Source: JAUIEH01 sp964483375 (GTDB lineage Bacteria; Pseudomonadota; Alphaproteobacteria; Caulobacterales; Maricaulaceae). Taken from it: 64,000 bases of DNA. The notes beneath the pieces are model-generated. The model did no database searches and was not told the DNA's origin. It saw only the letters and a program-made list of their open reading frames with translations. Shown in pieces: positions 1-8,730 of this stretch; the first letter of the stretch is position 1, and each line of letters opens with the position of its first letter. The stretch is from positions 110,487 to 174,486 of the forward strand of contig CAZABJ010000002.1 of the NCBI GenBank assembly GCA_964483375.1, in the 5' to 3' direction. The position numbers were made by a program, and so were the translations under genes.

Positions 1-942
1 ACTGTTCGCGCTCATCGCGATTGAGGTCCCGACAGCCAACACCAAGAAGATGAGCGCCAACACGCCGGCGCCGCCGAAAAACCCGAATTCCTCGCCGATC
101 ACGGTGAAAATGAAGTCGGTGTGTTTTTCGGGCAGGAAGTCGAGCTGGGTCTGGGTGCCTTCGCCGAAACCCTTGCCGCGCAACCCGCCTGAGCCGATAG
201 CGATTTGAGACTGCAGCGTGTGGTAGCCCGCGCCCATCGGATCGGAGTCGGGGTCCAAGAAGGAAAGGATGCGCGTGCGCTGATAGGGTCTGAGCCCATA
301 GACATAGAGCGCCAAAAGGCCGAGCGTGCCGAAGATCGCGCCCAACAGAATGTGCTGCCACCGCAGCCCGGAGAGAAAGACGATCACCACGCCCGTGGCG
401 CCCAAGAGCAGCGCCGTGCCCAAATCAGGCTGACGAACAATCAGCAGAGCCGGCGCCGCGATCATGGCTAAGGCCGGCAGATGCGCCACCGGCAGCGGCG
501 CGCGCACGAGGTGATAGGGCGTCTCGTGATAGAACCGCGCCAGAGCCAGCACCACGGCGAGCTTCATGATTTCGGAGGGCTGCAAATTGACCGGTCCGAG
601 CGCGATCCACCGGGTGGCGCCCATATTGGTCTCGCCATACAGCTCCACGCCCACCAAGAGCGCCAGCGCGCCGAGATAGGCGGGATAGGCCGCGAGCATC
701 CAAAGCCTCAACGGCACGAAGGCGAGCGACGTCATGAGAGAAAACGCGGCGGCGAACCGGACGGCGTGGTTGGCCGCCCATGGCTGCCACGACATGTCGC
801 CCACCGAATAAAGCGTCGCCACCCCCACTGCGGCGAGAGCGCAAATCAACAGCACGAGCAGCCAACCGCGCGGCCCCATCACGAAGAACTTTCCGCGGGA
901 GCTAGGCTCTTCGGTGTCGTAGGTGGTCAGAATGGAAGCCAT
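1..942 (-). CDS. rodA: RodA (SEDS peptidoglycan glycosyltransferase), C-terminus cut by window edge
   Basis: RodA polymerises lipid II into glycan strands during elongation, with PBP2 as its transpeptidase partner in the inner membrane. My translation from the ATG at 942 is open for 314 codons to the window edge. It is highly hydrophobic and carries SEDS landmarks: a GATRWIALGPVNLQPSE segment near residues 95-112, a RQPDLGTALLL segment, and a GSGGLRGKGFGEGTQTQLDFLP stretch (split here only for naming) followed by EKHTDFIFTVIGEEFG. The family is usually about 370-390 aa, so some 60-70 residues lie outside the window. The start codon overlaps the stop of mrdA by one base (TGATG), which indicates translational coupling at the end of the mre operon. 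Confidence 0.95.
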   Translation of the reverse strand, partial: MASILTTYDTEEPSSRGKFFVMGPRGWLLVLLICALAAVGVATLYSVGDMSWQPWAANHAVRFAAAFSLMTSLAFVPLRLWMLAAYPAYLGALALLVGVELYGETNMGATRWIALGPVNLQPSEIMKLAVVLALARFYHETPYHLVRAPLPVAHLPALAMIAAPALLIVRQPDLGTALLLGATGVVIVFLSGLRWQHILLGAIFGTLGLLALYVYGLRPYQRTRILSFLDPDSDPMGAGYHTLQSQIAIGSGGLRGKGFGEGTQTQLDFLPEKHTDFIFTVIGEEFGFFGGAGVLALIFLVLAVGTSIAMSANS

Positions 943-2909
943 CACGCGTCCCCCGACCGCGCGCGTTCCGCGGCGAAATTAGGATCGAGGAGCAACATTT
1001 CGCGCAAGATATCTCGGGCGGGCGGCGCCGCCGCGGCGCTGCCGCTCCCGCCATGCTCAACGATCAGCGCAATGGCGTAGCGCGGGCGCTCCACCGGGGC
1101 GAAGGCGACGAACAAGCCATGATCGCGCCGACGCCATGGCAAGTCCTCATTGCGGATCACGCCGGTGGCGCGCTCTTCTTCGGTGATGCGTCGCACCTGG
1201 CTCGTGCCGGTCTTGCCCGCCATGAGAACCCCGTCGATGTCGAGCCCATGTTGGTCCAACCGGTAGAACGCCGTGCCGCCCCATTCGTGGCAAACCGCCG
1301 TCATGGCGTCGACCATGAGCGCGAGATGTTCGGGGTCCGCAAGCGGTCCGTCTTCGGGCATGGCCAATGGCTCGAAAGGCGCATCCCCAAGCATGACGCG
1401 CGGCTGGACGGGGCGTCCGCCATTGGCGATGCGCGCGGTCATGATCGCAAGCTGCAAAGGCGAGGCCAGCAAGAACCCTTGGCCGATGCCCGTGATGAGC
1501 GTTTCGCCCTGGGCCCAAGCCTCGCCGAAACGCGCGCGTTTCCACGCCTCAGTCGGCACGACGCCGGCCCGCGCGCCGGGCGTTTCCAAGTCATAGCGCT
1601 CGCCCAGTCCGAAACGGCGCGCCTCCTCAGCGATCGCTTCGACGCCGATGCGCCTGGCGATCTCATAGAAATAGACGTCGCACGAACGCTTGATGGCGTC
1701 GCGCATGTCCATGCCGCCATGACCTTCTCGGCGCCAGCAGTGAAACCGCCGATCGCCAAGCGGCATGGAACCGTTGCAATAGACCCGCTCGTCCGGGCTG
1801 ACGCCCGCCCGCAACGCGGCCAGCGCCGTCACCATTTTGAAGGTCGACCCCGGCGGATACAGCCCCGTCAGAGGCTTGTTGAAGAGCGGCGCCCGTTCGT
1901 CATTCACAAGCGCCTGATAGGCGCGTTGGTGGATGCCTGCGGTGAACAGATTGGGGTCGAACCCAGGAGCGGAGACCAGGCACATGATTTCGCCCGTTTC
2001 CACGTCCAGTCCGACCGCCGCGGCGCTTTCTCCGCGCAGGCGGTTCTGCGCGTAAGTCTGCACGCGCGCATCCAAGGTGAGGCGGATGTCCTCGCCCGGC
2101 ACGGTGGGTCGGTCGAGCGAAACCTCGCGGACCACCCGGCCATACGCGTCCATCTCCACTCGCATTTCGCCCCAATCGCCCTGCAGACGCTCGTCTTGGG
2201 TCAGCTCGACGCCGGCGCGGCCGATGCGAAAATCCGGATGTTGGACAATGCGCGCAAGCGCGGCGCGGGCCTGGGAATCGGGCGCGACGTCCAGGCGTTC
2301 GTCTACGTGCTCCTGATTGGGTTTGGACACATACCCGACCACATGGGCGAAGGCCTCTGAGTCTCGGCGCGGGGCCCCTAACCGATCTGCGACGCCATAG
2401 ACGCGGGTCTCCCCGGCCTTGGCGGTCACGCCGGGAAGATCGGGCCGCAAAGCGTTGATCCGCGCGAAGGATCCCCAATCCAGGTTCTCCGCGATCATCA
2501 ATTGCCGATGCTGTGGGGCGAGCCTGACCCGACGAAGCACCGCATCAAAACGGGCGGGCTCGATCAGGCCGTCGGGTGAGAGCAATCGCAAAATGCGCTC
2601 AATCGCAACGGGTATGTCCCCGCCCAGACGCTCGGGCACCACGATGAGCTGGTAGTTGTCCTCATTGCCGGCGATCTCGACGCCAAAGCGGTCGAGGATG
2701 CGCCCGCGACTGGGCGCTTGGGGCAAATGGTTGAATTGATTGTCGTCTGACAGCGTTTGGAATTGCTCGGACTGAACGACCTGCAACTGATAGAGCCGCG
2801 TCGCCAAGCCGCCGAACGTCCCAGCCCCCGCAACGCCGAGCACGATGGTGCGGCGGGTGAAGCTCTGCTTGCGCGGATCGCGTTTGGGGTCGCGGAGGAA
2901 AAAGCTCAT
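942..2909 (-). CDS. mrdA: Penicillin-binding protein 2 (elongasome transpeptidase)
   Basis: This 655-aa class B PBP cross-links peptidoglycan in the lateral wall together with RodA. A single N-terminal membrane anchor lies at about residues 21-40. The pedestal (non-penicillin-binding) domain follows, and the transpeptidase domain occupies roughly residues 290-640. Active-site motifs are visible: STFK with nucleophile Ser355 and Lys358, an SxN-box variant SCD at 409-411, and KTG at 566-568 inside GKTGTSQV. SCD in place of SxN is normal for the PBP2 subfamily. Its start overlaps the mreD stop by four bases and its stop overlaps the rodA start, so it belongs to a tight mreBCD-mrdA-rodA operon. 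Confidence 0.97.
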   Translation of the reverse strand: MSFFLRDPKRDPRKQSFTRRTIVLGVAGAGTFGGLATRLYQLQVVQSEQFQTLSDDNQFNHLPQAPSRGRILDRFGVEIAGNEDNYQLIVVPERLGGDIPVAIERILRLLSPDGLIEPARFDAVLRRVRLAPQHRQLMIAENLDWGSFARINALRPDLPGVTAKAGETRVYGVADRLGAPRRDSEAFAHVVGYVSKPNQEHVDERLDVAPDSQARAALARIVQHPDFRIGRAGVELTQDERLQGDWGEMRVEMDAYGRVVREVSLDRPTVPGEDIRLTLDARVQTYAQNRLRGESAAAVGLDVETGEIMCLVSAPGFDPNLFTAGIHQRAYQALVNDERAPLFNKPLTGLYPPGSTFKMVTALAALRAGVSPDERVYCNGSMPLGDRRFHCWRREGHGGMDMRDAIKRSCDVYFYEIARRIGVEAIAEEARRFGLGERYDLETPGARAGVVPTEAWKRARFGEAWAQGETLITGIGQGFLLASPLQLAIMTARIANGGRPVQPRVMLGDAPFEPLAMPEDGPLADPEHLALMVDAMTAVCHEWGGTAFYRLDQHGLDIDGVLMAGKTGTSQVRRITEEERATGVIRNEDLPWRRRDHGLFVAFAPVERPRYAIALIVEHGGSGSAAAAPPARDILREMLLLDPNFAAERARSGDA

Positions 2910-3424
2910 GGCGCGGCGACCTCATGGGCGGCGACGCGTTCAAATCCGCCGAGCAAACGCGCGATGAACGGCCCCACCGCGACCGTTGCGACGGCCTGCC
3001 AGAACAAAGCGCTGATGCTGGGCCGGAAGCCGAGCCCCGCCCAAGCGGTGAACCAAGACGCCGCGGCGGCGATGAATGTCGCGACGCCAAAGCCGATCCA
3101 CACCGCCGCTCGGCTTTGCCCGGCGAGCGCTTCACGCTGCAACGCCCCTGCGCCATAGGCGACGAGACAGGCGAGCGCAAACGGTCCCAAGGGGCCGCCG
3201 CCGACGAAATCTTGAAACAGGCCGAGGGCGAATGCGGCGACGCTGGCTTGAACGCTGGGCTGCAGGGCTCCCCACATGTAAGCGGGGACGAGAATGATCC
3301 ACGGCATCGGCGCGTCGATGGGGCCGACCCGCGCCTGGGCCGTCCAGATGATCACGCCGATTACGCCGATCAAGAGCCCGCCCGCCAGATTGAGCCCGGG
3401 CGACGGGCGCACCGCCATCCTCAC
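2906..3424 (-). CDS. mreD: Rod shape-determining protein MreD
   Basis: A 172-aa polytopic inner-membrane protein with about five hydrophobic segments. It sits exactly where mreD is expected, between mreC and mrdA, with ATGA-type overlaps at both ends. MreD proteins are poorly conserved, so the call rests on length, membrane topology and operon position rather than on catalytic motifs. The QDFVGGGPLGPFALACL segment near residue 70 resembles the conserved QD...G.PLG region of the family. It works with MreC to couple MreB filaments to the PBP2-RodA synthase. Confidence 0.9.
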   Translation of the reverse strand: MRMAVRPSPGLNLAGGLLIGVIGVIIWTAQARVGPIDAPMPWIILVPAYMWGALQPSVQASVAAFALGLFQDFVGGGPLGPFALACLVAYGAGALQREALAGQSRAAVWIGFGVATFIAAAASWFTAWAGLGFRPSISALFWQAVATVAVGPFIARLLGGFERVAAHEVAAP

Positions 3425-4353
3425 CCGTCATTCTCCCCTGCGCTGGCCACGCGTGCTCCGCCGGCTTCCTCCTGCGGGGCGTCGCCGTCCTCTCCTTCCG
3501 CGACCGCAGGCTCTTCCTCAGGCGGCGGAGGATAGTTGAAGCGCACCACACGCACCTGATCGACGGGCGCATCAGCGGAGTAAAGCCTCACCCGCCAAAC
3601 CCCGGAGTCGTCATTATAGGCGACGCCGACGGCAAGACCGCGGGGCAATTGCCCGGCGTCTCCGGACGTCGCGATGCGATCGCCCTCGCGCAGCCCGTGG
3701 CCGCGCGGCAGAAACTCCAAGAGCGGGTTGTCGGTGTTGTCGCCCACCAAAATCGCGCGGGTGTCGTTGCGGTCGGCGAGCACGGGGATCCGGCTGTCGG
3801 GATCGGTGAGCATCAAGATGCGGGCGGACCGGGCGCCGGCGGACACCACCCGACCGACGAGACCGCGCTCAGACATCGCAGCTTGGCCGCGGCGCACGCC
3901 CTGGTCGCGACCGGCGTTCAGCAAGCGAGACCGCACGAAGGGGCCCGCGGTTTCCGCGACCACGCGCGCCACGACGGCCTCCGCGTCCGGATCGGGCAGA
4001 GCGTTCAACAGACGCTCATAGCGTTGCATCTTATCGCTCATGGCGAGGGCGAGATCGCGCCAATCGCGGAGGATTTCGTTCTCCCGCCGCAGGCGCTCGT
4101 TTTCGGCGTGCACCCGGAAATGGCTTGAAACGCCGTCGCCCAGACGACGCAAGGCGGAGAACGGGGCGCCGGCGACGTTTTGGGCTGGGGCGAGATTGTC
4201 GTCCACGACCCCTCGTCCGGCGTCCACCCAGGCCGCGTCACGCGTGAAGACGGTCAGACCGATTGCAGCCAGCGCCAGAAACACGACCGCCATCCGGGCG
4301 AAGGGCCCGCCTAACCGAATTGGCGCTCGGCCTTTGCGGCGCCGATCAACCAT
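3421..4353 (-). CDS. mreC: Rod shape-determining protein MreC
   Basis: A 310-aa bitopic protein: a basic N-terminus, one membrane helix at about residues 18-38, a coiled-coil stretch at about 75-115 (rich in E, R and L), then the periplasmic beta-barrel domain. MreC landmarks include GRDQGVRRGQAAMSERGLVG and SRIPVLADRNDTRAILVG. The C-terminal 40 residues are acidic and proline/alanine-rich, as is common in alphaproteobacteria. It is predicted to be the periplasmic scaffold that activates PBP2. It lies 21 bp downstream of mreB and overlaps mreD by four bases. Confidence 0.95.
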   Translation of the reverse strand: MVDRRRKGRAPIRLGGPFARMAVVFLALAAIGLTVFTRDAAWVDAGRGVVDDNLAPAQNVAGAPFSALRRLGDGVSSHFRVHAENERLRRENEILRDWRDLALAMSDKMQRYERLLNALPDPDAEAVVARVVAETAGPFVRSRLLNAGRDQGVRRGQAAMSERGLVGRVVSAGARSARILMLTDPDSRIPVLADRNDTRAILVGDNTDNPLLEFLPRGHGLREGDRIATSGDAGQLPRGLAVGVAYNDDSGVWRVRLYSADAPVDQVRVVRFNYPPPPEEEPAVAEGEDGDAPQEEAGGARVASAGENDG

Positions 4354-4374
4354 GGTTGGGGCTCCCGCCTCCTG

Positions 4375-5415
4375 TTAAACGGCTGCGGTGAGGAGATTGC
4401 GCATAGCGTGCAAATTCTCCAACGCGCGGCCTGATCCCAATACCACGCAAGACAAGGGGTCATCCGCAATCGTCACAGGAAGACCGGTCCGCTCGCGCAG
4501 CTCAGCGTCGAGGTTACGCAGCAGAGCGCCGCCGCCGGTCAGCACGATGCCCTTGTCGACGATATCCGCGGCAAGCTCGGGGGGCGTGGCCTCCAGCGCG
4601 ACTTTGACCGCGTCGACGATTTGCTCGACCGGTTCGGATAAGGCTTCAGCCACCATCGCTTCGGTGACCCGGATTTCGCGCGGCACCCCGCGCATGAGAT
4701 CCCGGCCCTTCACGTCCATGGACAGGCCCTCGCCGTTGGCGGGCTGAGCCGCGGTGCCGATTTCGGTCTTGATGCGCTCGGCCGAGGTTTCGCCAAGGAG
4801 CAAATTCGAGGTCCGGCGCAGATAGTTGATGATGGCCTCGTCCATCTTGTCCCCGCCCACGCGAACTGAGCGGGAGTAAACGATGCCGCCGAGCGACAAG
4901 ACGGCCACCTCGGTGGTGCCGCCGCCGATGTCCACCACCATCGACCCGGAGGCTTCGTGGATCGGGAGGCCCGCGCCGATCGCCGCGGCCATCGGTTCTT
5001 CGATCAGAAACACTTTTCGCGCGCCCGCGGCTAGCGCGCTTTCGTGGATCGCGCGCCGCTCCACCGCGGTGGCGCCGGAGGGAACGCACACCACGATCTG
5101 CGGGTTCACGAACGACCGACGATTGTGCACCTTTTGAATGAAGTGCTTGATCATCTCTTCAGCGACTTCGAAGTCGGCGATCACGCCGTCGCGCATGGGG
5201 CGGATGGCTTCCATATGCCCCGGCGTCTTGCCGAGCATGCGTTTGGCGTCCTCGCCGACCGCCTTGACCACCTTTCGGCCGTTCTCCAGCGCGAAGGCGA
5301 CCACGGAAGGCTCGTTCAACACCACGCCGCGCCCTTTGACGTAAACGAGCGTGTTCGCCGTACCGAGGTCGATGGCCATATCGGCCGACATCATTCCTAA
5401 AAGGCTGGCAAGCAT
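4375..5415 (-). CDS. mreB: Actin-like cell-shape protein MreB
   Basis: A 346-aa bacterial actin that directs the elongation machinery. The phosphate 1 loop (IDLGTANTLVY), phosphate 2 loop (VVDIGGGTTEVAVLS) and adenosine motif (GIVLTGGGALLRNLD) are all present. I place the start at the ATG at 5415, giving an N-terminus of MLASLLGMMSADMAIDLG. This matches the usual membrane-binding amphipathic start and a family length near 347 aa. A longer frame upstream (to 5517) gives a basic, unrelated-looking N-terminus. It is the first gene of the mreBCD-mrdA-rodA operon. Confidence 0.97.
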   Translation of the reverse strand: MLASLLGMMSADMAIDLGTANTLVYVKGRGVVLNEPSVVAFALENGRKVVKAVGEDAKRMLGKTPGHMEAIRPMRDGVIADFEVAEEMIKHFIQKVHNRRSFVNPQIVVCVPSGATAVERRAIHESALAAGARKVFLIEEPMAAAIGAGLPIHEASGSMVVDIGGGTTEVAVLSLGGIVYSRSVRVGGDKMDEAIINYLRRTSNLLLGETSAERIKTEIGTAAQPANGEGLSMDVKGRDLMRGVPREIRVTEAMVAEALSEPVEQIVDAVKVALEATPPELAADIVDKGIVLTGGGALLRNLDAELRERTGLPVTIADDPLSCVVLGSGRALENLHAMRNLLTAAV

Positions 5416-5553
5416 GGCGACGCGGTCCTTCTCAGACGCCCGTACAGGGTAGGCGATCGGCGCGACTCGCCTGGCAAGACATACGCCCTTCTTGCGACGG
5501 AGGCAGGGCGAATGCAAGCAGGCGAAGCGCCTGGGTTTGGCGGGAAAGTCTCG

Positions 5554-6264
5554 TCATTGCGAGGATTCGCGCCTGCGTAACATATGCCGCGCGTAAAGCA
5601 TCACGCCCAACCAAAGCGCGGCCACCGCGATCAGAGCGGCGGCCACACGCCAGTCGCCGCCTGTGATGAGCTCCACCAGCCCCGACCCGGCGAACGCCAC
5701 GAACGCGGTTTTCGGAATCACCCCCACCCCGGTGCCCGCCAGGAAGGACAAAAAACGCATATGGGACACGCCGGCGGCCACATTCACGACGATGAAGGGC
5801 GCGGAGGGCACGATGCGAACCAACATCGCGGCGAAAAATCCGTTCCGGCCGACGAATTGCGACAGCCGGTTCGCCGTCTCCCCGCCATAGCGCTTCAACA
5901 TGTCCGCGCCGAAGGACCGGCCAAGCCAAAAATTCACGCTGGCCGACACCAGCGTTGCGATCCAGGCGTAAGCAAAGCCGCGGCTGGGCCCGAACGCCAC
6001 GACCGCCGCGGCGATGAGCACGAATTGCGGGGCGCCGATGAATGCGGCGAGAACGAACACCAAGATTGTGGCGGGCAGCCCCCACGGGCTGTCGGCGTTC
6101 TCTTGCAGCCATATGATAAGCGGGGCGTCGTCCTCGTCGAAAACTGCGGTCGTTTTTCCAAGCACGAACACCAAAGCGACCCCGGCGAACAACGCAATGG
6201 AGACCGCGATCGCGCGAATGGCGCGGGCGTCGAGATTGTTCAAAAACCGAAGAAACGCGTTCAT
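5554..6264 (-). CDS. TVP38/TMEM64 (VTT-domain) membrane protein
   Basis: A 236-aa integral membrane protein of the DedA-like VTT superfamily. Typical elements are FWLGRSFGADMLKRYGG (about residues 105-120), GRNGFFAAMLVRIVPSAP with the conserved Arg and Pro, and PFIVVNVAAGVSHMRFLSFLAGTGVGVIPKTAFVAF. About five to six hydrophobic segments are seen. The family is linked to lipid scrambling or transport, but the substrate cannot be read from sequence. I use the ATG at 6264, which gives MNAFLRFLNNLDAR; an upstream in-frame start adds a non-hydrophobic, arginine-rich stretch. It is downstream of, and co-oriented with, ilvC but 410 bp away, so probably separately transcribed. Confidence 0.88.
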   Translation of the reverse strand: MNAFLRFLNNLDARAIRAIAVSIALFAGVALVFVLGKTTAVFDEDDAPLIIWLQENADSPWGLPATILVFVLAAFIGAPQFVLIAAAVVAFGPSRGFAYAWIATLVSASVNFWLGRSFGADMLKRYGGETANRLSQFVGRNGFFAAMLVRIVPSAPFIVVNVAAGVSHMRFLSFLAGTGVGVIPKTAFVAFAGSGLVELITGGDWRVAAALIAVAALWLGVMLYARHMLRRRESSQ

Positions 6265-6674
6265 GCACAAGCCTGTCGCGGGGAAACCCGCCCTATAGCG
6301 GCTCGCCCTGAGTTCCGCCACATCCTGCCTCAGAACCCCTTTCGGTTCCTTTGACGCAGAACGGCGACCTCGATCCAAAAATCGCAGCTCTCAGGAAAGG
6401 CAAACCACGCTCGGGGTTCGCTGCTTAGAAGATAAGCGCCAAGTGGTCGGCGGGGCCGCCAATGATCAATCCCAGCCTGAAAAACACATGCGGGGCGAAC
6501 GCCGCCCCGAAAATTGGACCCCAAAGAGACCGCGATTGGTGCGATGATGGAGGTCAGCGACGCGATGCCGATAGGGCCGGCGCCACGTCCATCATAACGG
6601 GTATGGCGGGGAAGCGAGTAGCGAGGAACGTCGTGTTCCCGGCGAGCTCGTCTTCAGACTTCTCCAGCTCGATG
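6265..6674. other. 410-bp gap without an intact gene; possible decayed transporter remnant
   Basis: No reading frame here looks like a working gene. On the minus strand, one frame at about 6518-6575 reads GIASLTSIIAPIAVSLG. This recalls the ...ASLTSLTAIIGP... segment of Tet/DHA-type MFS transporters. A shifted frame next to it (about 6430-6520) reads GPIFGAAFAPHVFF and then stops. Broken frames with transporter-like pieces suggest an old pseudogene, but the similarity is short and rests on my memory of the family. Confidence 0.25.
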
Positions 6675-7664
6675 TCAGCCCTTTAACTTCTCCGCCAGCG
6701 CCTTTGCCGGGGTTTCGATGGGATGCTCTTTTTGGGCGGCGCGGCGTTTGAGGAAATCGGGCTTGCCGGCGCGGGCTTCGGCCATCCAGGCGCGAGCGAA
6801 ATCGCCGGATTGAATGTCGGCCAAGGCCGTGCGCATGGCGGCTTTGGCCTCCTCGCCGATGACGCTGGGGCCGGTGCGATAGGCGCCGAACTCCGCGGTG
6901 TCGGAAATGGCCTCATACATGGACGCGATTCCGCGATCGTGAATAAGGTCGGCGATGAGCTTCACCTCTTTGAGCACGTCGTAATAGGCCATATGCGGGG
7001 AGACCCCGCCCTCTTCGACCAAAATGGTCCAGGCCGCGCGGATGAGCTCGATCAAGCCGCCGCACAGCACCGTCTGTTCGCCATAAAGGTCGGCGACGCA
7101 TTCCTCGGCGAAGCTCGTCTGCATGATCCCCACACGCCCCCCGCCAATGGCGGCGGCGTAGGAGAGCACCAGATCGAAGGCGCGTCCGCTTGCGTCCTGA
7201 TGGGCCGCGACGATGCAAGCGAGCCCTGAACCGGCTTCGAAATTCGCCCGCAGGGTTCGGCCCGGGCCTTTCGGCGCGCACAGCAAGACGTCCACCCCGT
7301 TCGGCGGGCTGACATAGCCGAAATGCACAGCAAAGCCATGGGCGAACATCAACGCATCACCGGGTCGCAAATGCGGCGCGATATCGCGTTCATAGATGTC
7401 CGGCTGGGCCTCATCCGGCGCGAGCAACATCACCACGTCCGCCCATTCCGTCGCCGCCGCGGTGGGCAAAGCCCGGATCCCGTCGCGTTCGGCTTGGGCG
7501 CCTTTGTCGGAGCCCTCACGCACGCCCGCCGCCACCTCGACGCCTCGGTCCTTCAGATTAAGCGCGTGCGCGCGACCCTGATTGCCGTAGCCGATAATCG
7601 CGACAGTCCGCTCGCGAATGAGGGAAAGGTCGCAGTCTTCCTCCCGCCAAACACGAAAACTCAT
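6675..7664 (-). CDS. ilvC: Ketol-acid reductoisomerase (class I, divergent)
   Basis: The 329-aa protein has the class I length. Its N-terminal Rossmann domain (IIGYGNQGRAHALNLKDRG, residues 23-41) is followed by FAHGFAVHFG with His109, and by the helical knotted domain. The Mg-site segment SFAEECVADLYGEQTVLCGG carries Asp192 and Glu196, and Ser254 is in EAISDTAEFG. Usual residues are changed: the PKGPGH motif is PKGPGR (Arg136), and the first Glu of the YFExxxE pair is Asp229 (with Glu233 kept). The normal role is the second step of valine/isoleucine synthesis. No ilvB/ilvH is nearby; miaA lies 41 bp upstream on the same strand. The fold is certain. Whether it is the main housekeeping enzyme or a paralogue is not. 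Confidence 0.88.
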   Translation of the reverse strand: MSFRVWREEDCDLSLIRERTVAIIGYGNQGRAHALNLKDRGVEVAAGVREGSDKGAQAERDGIRALPTAAATEWADVVMLLAPDEAQPDIYERDIAPHLRPGDALMFAHGFAVHFGYVSPPNGVDVLLCAPKGPGRTLRANFEAGSGLACIVAAHQDASGRAFDLVLSYAAAIGGGRVGIMQTSFAEECVADLYGEQTVLCGGLIELIRAAWTILVEEGGVSPHMAYYDVLKEVKLIADLIHDRGIASMYEAISDTAEFGAYRTGPSVIGEEAKAAMRTALADIQSGDFARAWMAEARAGKPDFLKRRAAQKEHPIETPAKALAEKLKG

Positions 7665-7704
7665 GACGTCGCAACGCTAGCGGCGGGGCGGACGGGCGGA
7701 GGGT

Positions 7705-8667
7705 TCATCGGGGCGTCTCCTTGCGGTTGACCGAAGCGTCGCCGGAGGGGCGAGAGGCGCCCACCCAAATCGCCGCGGCGGCGGGGACATCATCTGGGAC
7801 AGCGCGGCGCCAGTCCCTCATTTGATTGCGGAACCACGTGCGCTGCCGCTTGGCGTAGCGCCGGCTTTCAAGCGCGATCCGAGCGGCGGTTTCGTCTGCG
7901 GAGGCATCGCCGTCGAGCATGGCTTGAACAGCTGCAACGCCGATCGCTTTCATCGCCGGAAGGTCGGGATCAAGTCCCCGGGCGAGCAGCGTGCGAACCT
8001 CCTCCGCCGCTTGGGACGTCAGCATGCGCCGCGCACGCGCCGCAATGCGCGCGTCCAGCGTCGCGACGTCGCGCTCCAGAACAAGGCCTCGCCAGGCGCC
8101 CGGACGAAGCGGGGGGTCCGAGGAGGCGGCGCGCCACGCCGTCATCGTCCGGTCCGTGCCCCAGCACACCTCGAGAAGTCGCGTCAGTCGCTGCCGATCG
8201 AGCCCCAATATCTGGCGCGTCGCGTCCGGATCGGCGCTCTCCGCCGCCGCACGCAGCCCTCTCACGCCCTCAGCTTCGAAAAGCGCCGCCACCTTCGCGC
8301 GCGCCTCCGAGCTGGGCTGAGGAATGGGAGACAGCCCTTCGGTCAACGCCTTGAAGTAGAGCCCCGTGCCGCCGACGAATATGACCGGACGGTCCTGCGC
8401 GCGCGCCGCGTCCAGCTCGGCGCAAGCGGCGGCGAGCCATCGGGCGGTGGAATAGCGTTCCGCCGCATCGATGCACCCGTAAAGCCGATGCGGCGCGCGG
8501 GCCACGTCCTCACCGCCCGGACGGGCGGTCAGGATAAGGAGGTCTGCGTAAACCTGCATGGAGTCAGCATTGATAACGCACGCACCGGTCTGCTCGGCGA
8601 GGGCGAGCGCCAACGCGCTCTTGCCTGAAGCGGTGGGACCGGCGATGAGAAGCGCCGTTTCAGTCAT
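7705..8667 (-). CDS. miaA: tRNA dimethylallyltransferase MiaA
   Basis: MiaA transfers a dimethylallyl group to A37 of tRNAs that read UNN codons. The 320-aa protein starts with the P-loop GPTASGKS at residues 9-16. It has the INADSMQVYADL motif, FVGGTGLYFKALTEGL, the DRQRLTRLLEV region, and the C-terminal KRQRTWFRNQMRDW typical of the family. I prefer the ATG at 8667, which places the P-loop near the N-terminus; an upstream in-frame start would add 20 unrelated residues. It is divergent from serB with 63 bp between the starts. Confidence 0.96.
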   Translation of the reverse strand: MTETALLIAGPTASGKSALALALAEQTGACVINADSMQVYADLLILTARPGGEDVARAPHRLYGCIDAAERYSTARWLAAACAELDAARAQDRPVIFVGGTGLYFKALTEGLSPIPQPSSEARAKVAALFEAEGVRGLRAAAESADPDATRQILGLDRQRLTRLLEVCWGTDRTMTAWRAASSDPPLRPGAWRGLVLERDVATLDARIAARARRMLTSQAAEEVRTLLARGLDPDLPAMKAIGVAAVQAMLDGDASADETAARIALESRRYAKRQRTWFRNQMRDWRRAVPDDVPAAAAIWVGASRPSGDASVNRKETPR

Positions 8668-8730
8668 CGTCGCGTTATAGCCTGAACCGAGCCCAAGGCA
8701 GCCCTCCGCCTTCTTCGCCCTCGCCAACCC

